From NCBI RefSeq assembly GCF_028769735.1, contig NC_088169.1, positions 46,529,229-46,593,228 of the forward strand: a DNA stretch of 64,000 nucleotides. The letters are read 5' to 3'. The position numbers and the translations under genes were made by a program. How positions within the stretch are numbered: the stretch's first letter is position 1; every line of letters begins with the position of its first letter. Below are positions 10,400 through 21,456 of this stretch, one piece after another. This stretch comes from Zonotrichia leucophrys gambelii (Eukaryota > Chordata > Aves > Passeriformes > Passerellidae). The notes under the pieces were generated by a model. That model had not been told where the DNA came from, made no database searches, and was given only the letters and a program-made list of their open reading frames with translations.

Positions 10400-12296
10400 G
10401 ACTCCTTTACAGTATGTGGAAGAGGTAGGTTCAAACTTCCTCAAGATAAGAAGAAATCTAACATCTCAATTCCCTTCCATTAATCTATTGTCTGCAGTGT
10501 AGTCACAAGCTTGGCTGTAGCCCTAACCACATCTAGCATCTGTCTCTCCAGAGCAGTGAGATACTCAAGGAGCTTTCTGCCTAAATAAGAAAATGTTCAA
10601 TGAAATTAGAGGAATACTGGGAGGTTTTGAAAAGAAGACAGACCAAATCACTATTTGGACTCAGTCATCTAGAGCCCACACTAAATTGGATGGGGTTTTA
10701 GCTGTTTGAAACCTTGAGTTATTAAATGATTGAATTACTAGATGTCATAAACACTGGCAGCTGGCCAAATTGAAAAATATGATGATAACCAGCTTTGTTC
10801 TACTTCTAACAGCTCGTTACAGCATGAAAAATGAAACTGCCATATTATTCCCTGTCACAGATGGTATGCACAGGTTGAAATTAGTATTTATTAAGGTAAT
10901 ATAATTCCTTTTATCCATACTTTTCTTTTATGTTACAGAAAGAGGCAGATGATTGACAATTTTTAAAAGAAAATGGCCTAAGCCTTCTCACCCTCTTTAA
11001 ATGGCTATATTCATAAAAGAAAATTCATACTTAGAGATGATATTTTAAAAATGTTTCTTAGAACAAAGCAAGAAAAAACCCAAAGATTGTGGTTTTTGGG
11101 TAATTTCAGTTTGAATATAGTTGAAAATGGCTGTCATATTTTACAAATCATAGGTCTGCTGCTGAACAGCTAGAGAGGATGTGCTGTCAATCATTGTTCT
11201 AATTTCTTTATTTTCCATAAATTTCAGATTATGACTCATACTTTTTCTCCTCATTTGTTAGTTATTCCTTTCCAAGAAAGAGTAAGTTTGTACCAGATTC
11301 CTTGTTCCTCCTACCTTCAAAAGGATATGGAGGATATTCTGTAAAAAAAGAGTAAAGGATGTTTGCAAACCAGGGAAACTTATGCATGCCCATGAATTCC
11401 CTTCCTCTGTCAGTCCCCTCTCTTTTTCTTATTTTCTCAGATGATATTGCATAATTTCACTGTAGTTTAATAGTTTAGCCCAACTGTACGTTGAAGCTTT
11501 GTCTTACAGAAGCCAGCATCATAGGCAAACACATTGAAAGGCAATTTCTATTTCATTTGCTTTTGCAGTAGCTCTTCATCCCACGAGTTGTTTTCCTGGG
11601 TTGGGTTCTGGCCAGCTAGCTTTCACTACAGACCAGTTTAGCATCTCTTCAATTCTTTAAACCTAAACTTAGGGGAGAACAGTTGGTAGAATGAAGACCT
11701 CTAGAGAAAGAATTGCTATAATTTAAGATAGACAAAAATACTGGAGGAGAGAATTAATCTGCACCAATTCTGAACCTCTGAGATGTGGATGTGTAATCTG
11801 AGCTAGCCCATTAAATCTTCACTATTACTAGTGGAGAGAAAAAGTGCAACTGCAGTGCATAAAAATAGGTGCCTACTGTGACATGAGGTACTGTGACACA
11901 TGTTGGCCTCAAGGCTTCTACTTTAACAGGGTGCAGATCTCATTGAAGTGCTGTGCCATACAGCTTCGTCCTACTCAGGTGTATTGCACAGCCTAGAGAG
12001 TCACAGACTACATCAGGCACTTCTGTGTGAGCAGCTGAATCCCTTCTGAGCAGACCAGCTGGTTTACACTCCATATCTGATTTTGATCTAGCAACAAAGA
12101 TTCCTATCCACAGATGCATTTCTAGATATAGTATATAAATATATATATAAATCTTTTTCCCATAGCCAATGTATACATCATAGCTATTTTACATAAAATA
12201 TTATGTTACAGTTAAAATATTTTATGGACAGACAAAGCTAAACATGTAACACTGTAGATTTTAAAGTTCATTCTTTGAACATTATGATTAAGACAT
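10400..12296. other. Non-coding stretch, nothing recognised
   Basis: No CR1, LTR or exon signature was found in these 1.9 kb. An alternating AT block lies at about 12132-12151. The region around 11860-12070 is somewhat less AT-rich but has no open frame. Confidence 0.5.
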
Positions 12297-13039
12297 TTCA
12301 TTGGGCATACATGGGAAGATTCTGGTAGCAGGTGGGCTTTGTGAGAAGAGATCAGGAGCTGCCCCCTTGTCAGAGTCAGCCTTTTCCATCTGGCTCCAAA
12401 ATAGACTGGCTACTGGCCAAAGATGAGCCACCCAGCAATACTAGTGGTGCCTTTGCAATAATATATCCAAGAAAGGGTAAAAACCTCGACAGCAGCTGTG
12501 AGAAAGTTTAATGTGTAAATGTGAGAGAAACAAACCAAACCAAATAAACAGTGAAGGCAGGGAAGGAGATCCTCCAGGTAGGAAAGAGCCTTCTTCTGCA
12601 GCCCATGGAGAAGACCATGGCAACATAAATTGCCCTTCAGTAGCCCACAAAGACTGTGATGGAGCAGATATCCACCTGTAGTCCTTGTGGGACTCCATCC
12701 TGGAGCAGGTGGATACATCCTGAAATAAACTGCAGCCCATGGAGAGGTGGTGCCAGAGCAGGCTCCTTAGGGAAGATGAGAGAAGTGTTAGGTGGGAAGT
12801 AAAGCATGGGAAGAAGGAAAGAGTAGAAGGAATGTAGTTTTAGCTTTGTTTTATTTTTTAATATCCTATTCTGTTAAAATTAATTGCTAATAAATTACAT
12901 TAATTTCCCCAAGTGGAGACGATTTTGCCTGTGACAGCAATTGGTGAGTGATCTCCCTGTTGCTTTTAATCACATTTTTGTGTCTTGGTAGAAAAGTGAG
13001 TGATGAAGAGTCTTTAGTGGGCACCTGGCAGGTAGTACA
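12297..13039 (+). mobile_element. ERV LTR, same family as 47345-48318
   Basis: It starts at about 12297 with a decayed version of the family start (CATTGGGCATACATGGGAAG). A GCCAAAGATGAGCCA block at 12417 is followed by an ATATAT TATA-like box at 12461-12466. The R/U5 part has repeated CTGCAGCCCATGGAGA modules, a poly-A signal AATAAA at 12889-12894, CCAAGTGGAGACGATTTTGCC, and GTGAGTGATCTCCCTGTTGC. It ends near GTGGGCACCTGGCA and GTAGTACA at 13039. It is shorter than the copy at 47345 because fewer of the internal modules are present. No internal ERV sequence is visible, and the target duplication is unclear. Confidence 0.8.
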
Positions 13040-13500
13040 GGACAATCCTCTCCGTATTTTTTTCAAATAAAGAAATTGTTTTATCTGAGATGGAGCTCAA
13101 ATCTAACATACTGTGAAGTTAAAATCTGGCATACTATTACATGGAATATATGGAATCTTCCTTGTGATGTTAATTCTGTAACAACTTCTTTGTTATCAGA
13201 CCAAAAAAAAGTCCCCAAATAGAGGAAACTAAGAGTTCTTCCTTCAATAATTCAGGGTTTTTTTCTTTGGGTTTTTTTTTTTCTTCTTTTTTTTTTTTTT
13301 AAGGCCTGGAAGCAGGTAGAGAATATTTTTATTGTAAATTTTAGAAATTATACATAGAAAACATGAGATTATTATCTGAGCTACACTTAAGGCCATGAGT
13401 TAGATGACACCTTTTCTCATGAATTAATGCAAACTTTTCTTGCTATAAACAGGATGAAAACAATCAGCATAGCTGAAGCATAAAGCTGCCGGTTTTGAAG
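13040..13500. other. Non-coding stretch with T-rich tracts
   Basis: AT-rich, with broken T homopolymers at about 13257-13302 (TTTTTTTTTTCTTCTTTTTT type). Nothing else recognised. Confidence 0.5.
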
Positions 13501-13518
13501 ATAATAATAATAATAATA
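13501..13518. repeat. ATA trinucleotide microsatellite
   Basis: About six perfect ATA units. Short, in non-coding DNA. Confidence 0.85.
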
Positions 13519-13639
13519 GTTTACAGCTGTATAGTTCTTTTATTCATGAAGATTGGTCCTATTGAAATGGAATTGTTATCTTAAATTGCAGAGGAGCTTT
13601 TAGTCTACTGTATTTTCAGATAGTTCTATTTTTCAGACT

Positions 13640-14030
13640 GATGTTTTCTCGTCGCAGTGGAGGGTGATTTTTTCTCCTCTCCGCTGATGGGTCTTGGGAT
13701 TAACTGATCTCCAGACTGGTGCTGGCGGTGCTGCAGGGGTGCCTGTGCCCAGTCCCACACCCAGTGCCATGGGGAGTCTGTCTCCTGGATTGGCCCCTTG
13801 GACCTGCATTGCAGCCTGTCTCTGGCCTCAGCTCTGCCCCATCTCTACCCCACTCTTTTGACAGGCAACCCCCAGCCTCACTTGGGTCACCCCTTTACTC
13901 AGGTGCTGTGGGACTTCACCCTGGTCAGTGAAGACAATACCTGTGCTGAGTCACCCTCAGCTCCCATCAAATCACCCCCCTTGGACCAGCTTTGCTTTGC
14001 ACCACTTGACAAAAGGAAAGAAAGAAATGT
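13640..14030. other. GC-rich island of unknown origin
   Basis: A sharp rise in GC over about 390 bases in otherwise AT-rich DNA, with CpG sites (CTCGTCGCAG near 13647) and C-rich runs such as AATCACCCCCCTTGGACC. Open frames of 70-81 codons run through it on the plus strand, for example 13719-13931 and 13928-14173, but none has a recognised domain. It may be a piece of an ERV or of an unrecognised repeat; an exon cannot be excluded but I see no clear splice pair. Confidence 0.4.
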
Positions 14031-15282
14031 GTGATGGGTTAAGAAGAACCCAGTCAAAAAGACAGGCAATAAGGTGTCAGTTCATGCTGAAGAGTTTCTG
14101 GGTTTTACAGAGCAGCATACAAGTTCCCTGTGGAAAAATGACTCAAGAAAGTAGAAAGACGTTAAAGAAATAAATATATAAATGCAGGTAATTTTTATAG
14201 TTAGGTGTTATCTGTTAGTTGAAATGCTTTCAAATGTTTGTATTGTATTGTATTCTTCCTGCAGCAAAATAAGGTGAAGCCAGAAAAACAGGTTACATTC
14301 TCTGATACTCAAACTAACTCCTGAGAAAGGGTGGTTTACTCAGAGGAGCTCAGAAATAATAGAGCGAGATCAGCAATGTCTCAAAAGATGTGTTTGAACA
14401 GACCACTGTTTAGAACAATATCAGTGTTACTGAGAAACCAACAAGGGGGATGCAGAAAATCATAAAGTAACATTCAGAGAACAGAACAGCCTTGTCTTCA
14501 GGCTAACAAACTCAGCTTCTTTTAAAAAGGACTTAGAGGAAAGTCTCTCAAAGGATAAGAAAGTATGGTTTCAGCGTTCTTCTCTGGAATGTGGTAACAT
14601 GTGCCTTTGCACTGGCAATATCTGCCAAAAGACAGAAACATTTTTGATTTGGCACCAAGCTTATACATATTTAGGTTTGAAGCACAAACAAGCTACATCA
14701 AACACTTTAAAAGTGAACGGCTTTTAGCAACACCTGAACATTCTGCCAGCAAATAACAGAGGTGCATTTTGTGATACCTAGTTAATGACTCCATAGTAAT
14801 AACAATAGAAACTGTTGAAAAAATATATATAGAATGGTATCTGTAGGACACTGGATGCAAAATGGCAAAACGTTTGCTGGCAAGAGCTTCCTTTGGTTGG
14901 TGAAAGAATATTTTTTATTTATAAAATCAAACTGAAAGTTATTTCATATGTCAACAACACAAATTAATTTACTGATTAGAAAAAAAGTAATACTATCGCC
15001 ATTTTATGAGTTAGTCAAGGAGAATTGCAACAGAAATTGTGACATATTGAATCTGAGTGAAGTCATCAATGCCATAGAGAAAGAAAACATAGATGTTGAT
15101 GACCATCAAAGGAAAATGGCTAATTACAAACAAGGAAAGGAAAATTAGCCTGAATTTTTAGACAGTTCAGGAGTGGAGCAGAAAGACACCTGACAATGTA
15201 AATACATGTTTCTGTCTGTGTGTGTTTATTTAAACCTGGTCCTGCTCAGTGCCACAGGTTTGAGCATGGCACGGTTTGAGCA
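14031..15282. other. AT-rich non-coding stretch
   Basis: No repeat family recognised. A 66-codon open frame at 14948-15148 (+) is Lys/Asn/Ile-rich as expected for AT-rich DNA and is probably chance. At 15251-15298 a block of about 16 bases (GGTTTGAGC-TG-CA) is repeated three times, the last copy forming the edge of the LTR that follows. Confidence 0.45.
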
Positions 15283-16623
15283 TGTCATGGTTTGAGCCTG
15301 GCACAGAGCCAGTGCCCCCCATGAAAATGCCTCACCCTGGTGTCTGCTGTGAGATGTGACCAGGAATAAGCAAAACAGGCTCTAACTTAAACATAAAGAA
15401 CACTTTATTACTTAAACTACAGGAAAATAGGGAAAGACTATAAGGAAAAGGAAAAAAAAAAGAAATTGAAAACCTTACAAAAAAACTTTCCTCCTCCCCA
15501 CTCCCTGACTTTCCCAATCCGATACATTCTCCCAAATCAACTGCCCAGCCTTGGCCCCACACTTTAGTATACTCAAACTGCAGTTCATGAAGAGGAAAGG
15601 AGTCCTTCTTGTTCCATAGGCTTCTCCTGGAAACACACTGAAACCTCGTGTGCTTCCTTGTCACTTCGGCACCGCCCGGAAAAAGTCCTTTTGCCGCTTG
15701 TGACATCTTCCTTCCATGCCCAGTGCTCTCACCACTGAGACATGGCCAGAGCTGCTTTTAGGGTTGTCTTTCAAGGATGCCTTGTCTCACTCCAAAAAGG
15801 CACAGTCTCTGCTTTGGGACATCTGTCCCCCCCATATTTTTCCAACCCCCTGGGGCCGGGGGGTCCTCACGAATGAACCCTCCTGGTTTTGAGGCACTGC
15901 CTCCCCCTAAATGCAGTCTCTGTGTCACAGGAACAACTGAGTCCATGGCCACAAGAAAAGTCCAGCCAAAAGGCCACTCCAAATCATCTCTCCCCATCCA
16001 ATCATCTCCACGTTCTTCGGGCCAGGTCCTTGTCTCATCTCATCTCTTATCTCCCTTCTTATTCAGCTTCGAGGAGGATTAGCATTTTTGCAAGGCCCCA
16101 ATCATGAAAGAAAGGGTTAAAAGTTTTCAGTCTCTGTCTATCTCAGAACGATAATACTCCCACACGTGCTGCTGCTGCTGCGGCCGGCCGGGCTGCACCC
16201 TTCCCCCCCCTTTCTCCTCCTGGGCCGGCTGCTATCACATTCGGTGTCGCCGGTTCTCTCTCTCTCTCCCTCCTGGGGGGGGGGGGGGGGGGGCTGCCCG
16301 AGGGCTGACTCTCTGGGATCTTCCACCCTTCCATCCTCAAAGCCCCCTCAACCCCCATCTCTGTCCAGGCCCCGGGCCTACCGCATGGCTGCCCCTCCCC
16401 CGCCCAGCAGCAAGGCTGGACAGGGGAGGGTGATCTGACCTCCTCGAAGCGACATCCCAAGAGAGAGTGCCAAGGGCAGTGCCCTGCTTTTAACCCCTGT
16501 GTATTCTCGGAGGTGTGTCCAAACCCCACTGGCTACACTAGGTGCCAGTCTCAAACCTAAAACTTTCATTGGTTTGACCACAGCTTCCCAGAATTCCCAC
16601 TCCTTCCTGGTCAAACCACCACA
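15283..16623 (-). mobile_element. GC-rich passerine-type ERV LTR
   Basis: In plus orientation it runs from TGTCATGGTTTGAGCC (15283) to TGGTCAAACCACCACA (16623), so on the minus strand it starts TGTGGTGGTTTGACC and ends with CAAACCATGACA, the TG...CA termini of a retroviral LTR. On the minus strand a poly-A signal AATAAA lies at 15404-15409, and a TTAAAAG TATA-like box lies near 16487. It is far more GC- and CpG-rich than its surroundings (GCGGCCGGCCGGGC near 16178), suggesting a fairly recent insertion. It includes a pyrimidine (CT) tract and a 19-base G run. The 100-plus-codon open frames inside it are products of this composition. I recall this LTR type from songbirds; subfamily uncertain, and no target duplication was confirmed. 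Confidence 0.8.
16255..16293. repeat. CT tract followed by a 19-base G homopolymer
   Basis: TCTCTCTCTCTCTCC is followed by a short spacer and an uninterrupted run of G from 16275 to 16293, inside the LTR at 15283-16623. Long G runs are unstable in replication and hard to sequence, so the exact length may be an assembly artefact. Confidence 0.85.
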
Positions 16624-17256
16624 GTAATATTACTGTCCAAATCTGATCCATAGCAGTCACCACAATCCGCTTAGAATCAAGACTTTTCCAGGATTACCAA
16701 AAGCCAGAAACCTTTATATCCATTGTATTTAACTTTGAAGAAAAACATGTGAATTACATGAAAATTATGAAGCTTACAAAGAAGACAATAAAGAAAGTGC
16801 AGAAAAGGGTAAAACATTTTCAAATTTCAGGAGCTTTCAAAAGATACTGTAATGGAGCTTCAAAAGCCCCATTTATACTAATTCACGATAAAGTCTAAAA
16901 AATGTGTTGAGGAAAACATTTTTGCTAAATAGCAGGGAAAGAAAGTTAATAAATTCAAGTTTAAAAATAAAATCATAAAAACTCTTAAAACCTGACAGGT
17001 TAAATTTGAAAAAACAGTAAGTCAGTACAAAAAGAAGTGTTGAAATGCATTAAAAAAGAAAAAAAAATAAAGGGTAAGTCATTCTTCAAGTAGATCAGGT
17101 GAACTAAGCTTGATGGGAACTTTATAAGGTCAGAGGATGATCAAAACTTGAGTGTTCAGAGAAGATAATGTCAGAGCTGGAAGGTTTAAGGATTTCTCTT
17201 CCATCTTTAGTCACAATGAACAAGACAGAAAGTTTTACTACTTTGGCAAGTATTTT

Positions 17257-17258
<2 letters not shown>
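16624..17258. other. AT-rich non-coding stretch
   Basis: A- and AAG-rich sequence without recognisable elements. It ends at a long T homopolymer. Confidence 0.5.

Positions 17259-17288
<30 letters not shown>
17253..17288. repeat. Poly-T tract
   Basis: Five T, one C, then 30 uninterrupted T. It could be a reverse-strand poly-A tail, but I see no retroposed body on its left side, so I call it a simple homopolymer. Confidence 0.85.
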
Positions 17289-17679
17289 CTATTCAGGAGG
17301 AGAAGGGTTGCATCCCAGCTTTTTCTGGTCAGTAATTTATCAGGAAAAGGAGTGAAAAGAAATAGTTTTCTGTAAACATATGACATCTACTCCAAATCCT
17401 GTACAAAGTGGAGAACTAAATACCTGAAAAATTAATTACATTTTACGTTAGGTTATGTGATAAAGTCATCTGCACACCCATAAAAGAAGCATGGAGAAAG
17501 AATGGCAGAAAGAATGGCAGATGAAGGAGCCCAAATAATTCATTGCTCTGGCTGCTTCTAAGCTAATTGCAGAAGCCATAAACCTATGAAAGACCAATTC
17601 TAATATGCCCAGAAAAGGACAGGGGGAAAAAGTCAGGTGGGTACCCGAATTTCCCAGCCCCCCAGGAGAAGGAGGGAAT
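17289..17679. other. Non-coding stretch between poly-T and CR1
   Basis: Nothing recognised except a 12-base tandem (GAAAGAATGGCA twice, about 17496-17519). The part from about 17620 may already be degraded CR1. Confidence 0.4.
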
Positions 17680-18385
17680 CAAGAGCAGTGCTGCAGAGAA
17701 GGACTTAATGATACTGCTGGATGAAAAATTGGCATTAGGCTGTAATGTGGACTTGCAGCCCAGAAAGGCATCATGGGCACCCTGGGCATCATGAAAAGCA
17801 GTGCGACAAGCAGGTTGAGGGAGGTGATTCTGCCCCTCTACTCCTCTCCTGTGAGATCCCACTCGGAATATTGTATCCATCTCTAAGACTTCCAACAGAA
17901 GAAGGACATGGACTTATTGGAGTAGGTCAAGCAGAGGGCCACAAAAGTGATCGGGAGGATGGACCAACTTACCTATGAAAAAAGGCTGAGAGAACTGGGG
18001 TTTTTTAGCCTGGAGAAAAGAAAGCTCTGAGGAGAACTCATTGAAGGCTAACTGAAGCCTTTCAGTACTTAAGAGGACACTCGCAAGAAAAGACTTTTTA
18101 CCTGTACTCGCAGAATGAGGGGCAATTGCTTTAAAATGAATAGGGTTAAGTTTAAATTTGACATAAGAAATAAATTGTTTACAATGGAGGTGGTGAAATA
18201 CTGGAACAAGTTGCCCAGTTAAGTTATGAATGTCACATCACTGGAATTGCTTGAGGTCAGTTTGTAAGGGGCTTTGAGTGATCACAGAGTGCAAAATGTC
18301 CCTGCTTTTGTTGGGAGTTTGCACTAGATGGCCTTTCAAGGTCCTCTGCTACCCAAACAATGACTCTTGCATTCTATGATTCTTG
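17680..18385 (+). mobile_element. CR1 LINE, 5'-truncated
   Basis: It begins in the C-terminal part of ORF2: AGTGCTGCAGAGAAGGAC at about 17687 encodes the SAAEKD-L block and is followed by DEKLALGCNVD. Stops and frameshifts follow. The thumb-region blocks (AAAAGGCTGAGAGAACTGGGG at 17979, GGTGGTGAAATACTGGAACAAG near 18188) lead to the 3' end with GATGGCCTTTCAAGGTCC and an ATTCTATGATTCTTG tail ending at 18385. It is a normal 5'-truncated copy. Confidence 0.9.
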
Positions 18386-18389
18386 TGTC

Positions 18390-18960
18390 TGACTGTACAG
18401 CATAACTTCAAAAGTTACAAAAACTGGTAAATACTGAAGGGAAAAAAAATCTGCTATTGAAGTAGCAGAGATGAAACCAAGCATGCAAAACTGCAGAATA
18501 ATTTTGGAACAGCAATGAGTCACTAAAAGAATAGCAGATGAAAGTAAATTAAGATAAGTGTAAAATGATGTAGAAAATCCCATATTTTATGCACAGTCAC
18601 TGGTTCTAGTTGGACGATTACTTACTAAATGAGGTCTTGACATACTAATTGTTAGTTGTATACAAAATATAAGTACAGTAGTTCTGAAAAGATTCAAATT
18701 ATAGTAATTATTAGACAATTAATTCAGAAGATTAAAAAATGAGTTTTATGTTATTTTAAAGACAACAGCAAAACTGAAGACTTCTGTCTATGAAAGTATG
18801 AAAAGGTGTTGATGTAAAATATCTTTCATATGAAAAATTAGCAAGTTCATGTTTAAATATAAAGTTAATCTGGAAAGGATTTAAAGGAAGTTCATAGAGG
18901 AGGAAGGATCTGCAGAAATTTCAGAAAATTAGTGACATGGCTATTTTGTTTTAGAGTATG
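18390..18960 (+). mobile_element. Ancient CR1-like reverse-transcriptase relic
   Basis: Starting almost immediately behind the CR1 tail at 18385, this AT-rich DNA keeps landmarks of an old CR1/L3-type reverse transcriptase on the plus strand: GCAGATGAAAGTAAATTAAG and GTGTAAAATGATG near 18535-18570 (family block M-KFN-DKCKVMH), then CACTGGTTCTAGTTGGACG near 18598 and AGAAGATTAAAAAATGAG near 18727. It is heavily decayed and identified only by the order of weak similarities recalled from turtle and squamate CR1 copies. Confidence 0.45.
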
Positions 18961-20198
18961 ATCATTTATTAAGTTTTCTGTTACAAGAACTGAGAGGTTT
19001 CCACTGAAACTAGAGCTCTCATCCTTAAAAAAGACAAACAGGACAATAAGCTAGGAAGTTAAGATAAACTAAAAACATATAATAGGTCACATATATCTAT
19101 CAAATCATAATTGAAGTTAGAAATAAAAGTTAGTTCCCACAGAAAGATGGTGTGAATGCCAAAAACAAAGGTTGGTTTTTTTTTTTTTTAATAATTAAGA
19201 TCATTGAACTCTGATTAAAACCAGCAATTTTAACATAATTCATTGTTCTTTATTAACACCATAGGTTATCCATCATGAAAATATTTGCTGGCGCTGTTAA
19301 GTAGATAACTCAGAAGGAAGTTTACCCTCCTGAAGCCTAGGGATTCTACACAGAAATCTGTCTTTTACCTAAAGACAGAGAAGACACTTCTAATGTATTT
19401 ATCCTAATTTAAGAAAGATACTCACTACATGTAACTTAGACTCTGCCTTAGAAGAAAGCTTTGTGATAGCTAAAGATGACCTAAACTAATATATGCCTAA
19501 GTAGCTGAAAGTTACTGAATACTCCAATTTCTTTTAATAATAAAATGTAAGATGTTGAATTGCCCCATTGGAGTCAAAATCATAAAATCTCTGAAGTTGC
19601 TTTCACAAGACACCAAACGAATTCAAATTGCAGAACTCAATAATTCCTATTGAGAAAATGATAAATTGAAATTCTATCTGCATCGTTTCTTCCATGTATT
19701 AAAAAAAAACCAAAAAAAAACCAAACAAACAAAACAACATAGGCTGGGGCATCTATACAGTCCTGAAATATAACTCTGTTTATACTTTGAAACTGATTTC
19801 ACTGAACTTGAACATTTAATTGCCAGCTTGTTAGTTACTACCTTAAGGCAGAGGCTGTCAATTAAGTAGACAGTGAAGGAAGCAGTAGTTTATTAGTTGT
19901 TACTTAATCTGAGCAGTGTTATTACTTAAAAGAGTTGGGAAAATTAACAATGCCTTAAGTAGAATTAATTGGAACATGTTATTTCCCTTGGGCTCATATT
20001 AATGCCACCAAAAAACTTTTGAATTAGTAAAAAGAAATCTTTTTATTCAAAACTCAATATAAGTGGGTATTCTTACTCATTAGATTTATACTATGAGTTC
20101 ATGTGTTGATATCTAATAGTATCTATTAATATGTCAGCATCTGTGTGGGTATACACATTGTATATGTTAGTGTATAAGAATTCAAATAATTTACTGGT
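18961..20198. other. AT-rich non-coding stretch
   Basis: Nothing recognised. It contains A-rich tracts with CCAAA interruptions at about 19700-19737. Confidence 0.5.
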
Positions 20199-20505
20199 TC
20201 ACAGCATCACACAGTGGGTCAGGTTGGAAGGAACCAAAATGGGTGCACTGGCCCAATCTCCCTACTCAAGCAGGGCCATCCCAGAGCACATTGAGCAGGA
20301 TTGTGTCCAGTGAGGGAGACTCCACAGCTGCTCTAGATAATCTGTTCCAGTGGGTGGTCACTCCACAGTAAGTAGGTTGTTCCTCATATTCAGGTGGACC
20401 TTCATGAACATCAGTTTCTGCTCAGCCCATTTCCTCTTGTCCTACTGCTTGGTGCCAGTGGGAAGAGTCTAGCTCCATTCTCTTCAGTTGGAAAATGTCT
20501 GACCA
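20199..20505 (-). mobile_element. CR1 LINE, 3' end fragment
   Basis: Starts TCACAGCATCACACAGTGGG at 20199, the reverse complement of a CR1 3' end, followed by GGTTGGAAGGAACC, CTACTCAAGCAGGGCCATCC, a TGAGGGAGACTCCACAGC block and TTTCCTCTTGTCCTACTGC. A short deletion lies near GTGTCCAGTGAGG (about 20305), where the family usually has about 20 extra bases. It is 5'-truncated with no coding part left beyond the last ORF2 codons. Confidence 0.9.
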
Positions 20506-20612
20506 ATTCAGGGGTATAAGAAAAGGAAATTAGCAAAAGAGATTTTCTGGCTACCGTAGATTACCTGTATATGTTTGCATGTATTTGGTATTATCAATAC
20601 ACATATGAAAGT

Positions 20613-21180
20613 TGTGGCTTAACCCAGTCAACGACTCACTCCACACAGTTCCTTGCTCACTCTCCTGCAGTGGTATAGGGAAGAGAATCAGAAGTGTAAA
20701 AGTGCAAACACTCATGGATTGAGATAAAGGCAATTTTATAAACCAAAGCTGTTTATCCAAGAAAAACAAAATAAATTCATTCACTACTTCCCACTGGCAG
20801 GTAGATACTCAGCTGTTTGAGGAAAGATTGGTTTTATCAGGAGTTAACAGATACTTAGATGGACAAATGCTATAGCCACAAATGTTATCAGTTTTCTTTT
20901 TCTTTCCCTAAATTTTATTCCTGAGCATGACATCATATGGTATGGGATATCCTTTTGATCTGTTGGGATCAGTTATCCCAATTGTGTTCCTTCCCTGTGC
21001 AGCCCTAGCCTACTAAGAGATTAACTGAGAAGAAGAAAAATCTCTGACTCAGTGTAAACACTGCTCAACAATAGTTAAAACATTGGTGTGTTATCAACAC
21101 TGTTTTGGTCACAAAATGTAAATACTGCACCATACAGGACTCTGAAGAAAATTAACTCTACCTCTGCCAAAACCAGTGCA
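20613..21180 (-). mobile_element. Solo ERV LTR with target-site duplication
   Basis: It begins TGTGGCTTAACCC (20613) and ends AAAACCAGTGCA (21180), giving TG...CA termini. The five bases before (AAAGT, 20608-20612) are repeated exactly after it (AAAGT, 21181-21185), as expected for retroviral integration. Internal landmarks match the LTR at 9830-10399: CACTACTTCCCACTGGCAGG (20783), GAGCATGACATCATATGG (20923), GTAAACACTGCTCAACAATA and GAAAATTAACTCTACCTCTG. On the minus strand the CRE-like TGATGTCA lies ahead of the TATA-like region. No internal ERV genes adjoin it, so it is a solo LTR left by recombination between the two LTRs of a provirus. Confidence 0.9.
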
Positions 21181-21456
21181 AAAGTGACAGAATGTACCTT
21201 CAACACACCTTCAAGAGGCCATATCTATGGACACTAGATGAGGTGCACCTGGCCAAATGGGGTAACTGTGTTATGGGAAGCAAAGTGGCAGCACTCATTA
21301 GCAACATATGAAACTACACCTGGAAGGCAAAAGGAGTGACAGATAAGAACCAGGAAACATCAATACTTCAGGAAGTATCAGGAAAATAGCTGTGAATTGT
21401 CCCATGGGAATTAGGGAGTGCTGATCCCAAAAGGTGAAGAGACCAATAGCTCAGCT

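Noticed and set aside
14948..15148. 66-codon frame (+) that looks protein-like
   Set aside because: Too short, AT-driven residue use, no homology recognised and no splice signals.
15332..15706. 124-codon open frame (-)
   Set aside because: Within the R/U5 part of the same LTR and crossing its poly-A signal; no domain.
16166..16180. CTG trinucleotide run as an expandable repeat
   Set aside because: Only about five units and part of the LTR sequence.
16143..16529. 128-codon open frame (-) rich in Pro, Gly and Arg
   Set aside because: It lies within the GC-rich LTR and includes the G-run; the composition alone explains the lack of stops.
17253..17288. Poly-T tract as the tail of a processed pseudogene on the minus strand
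   Set aside because: No gene-like body or target duplication could be seen next to it.
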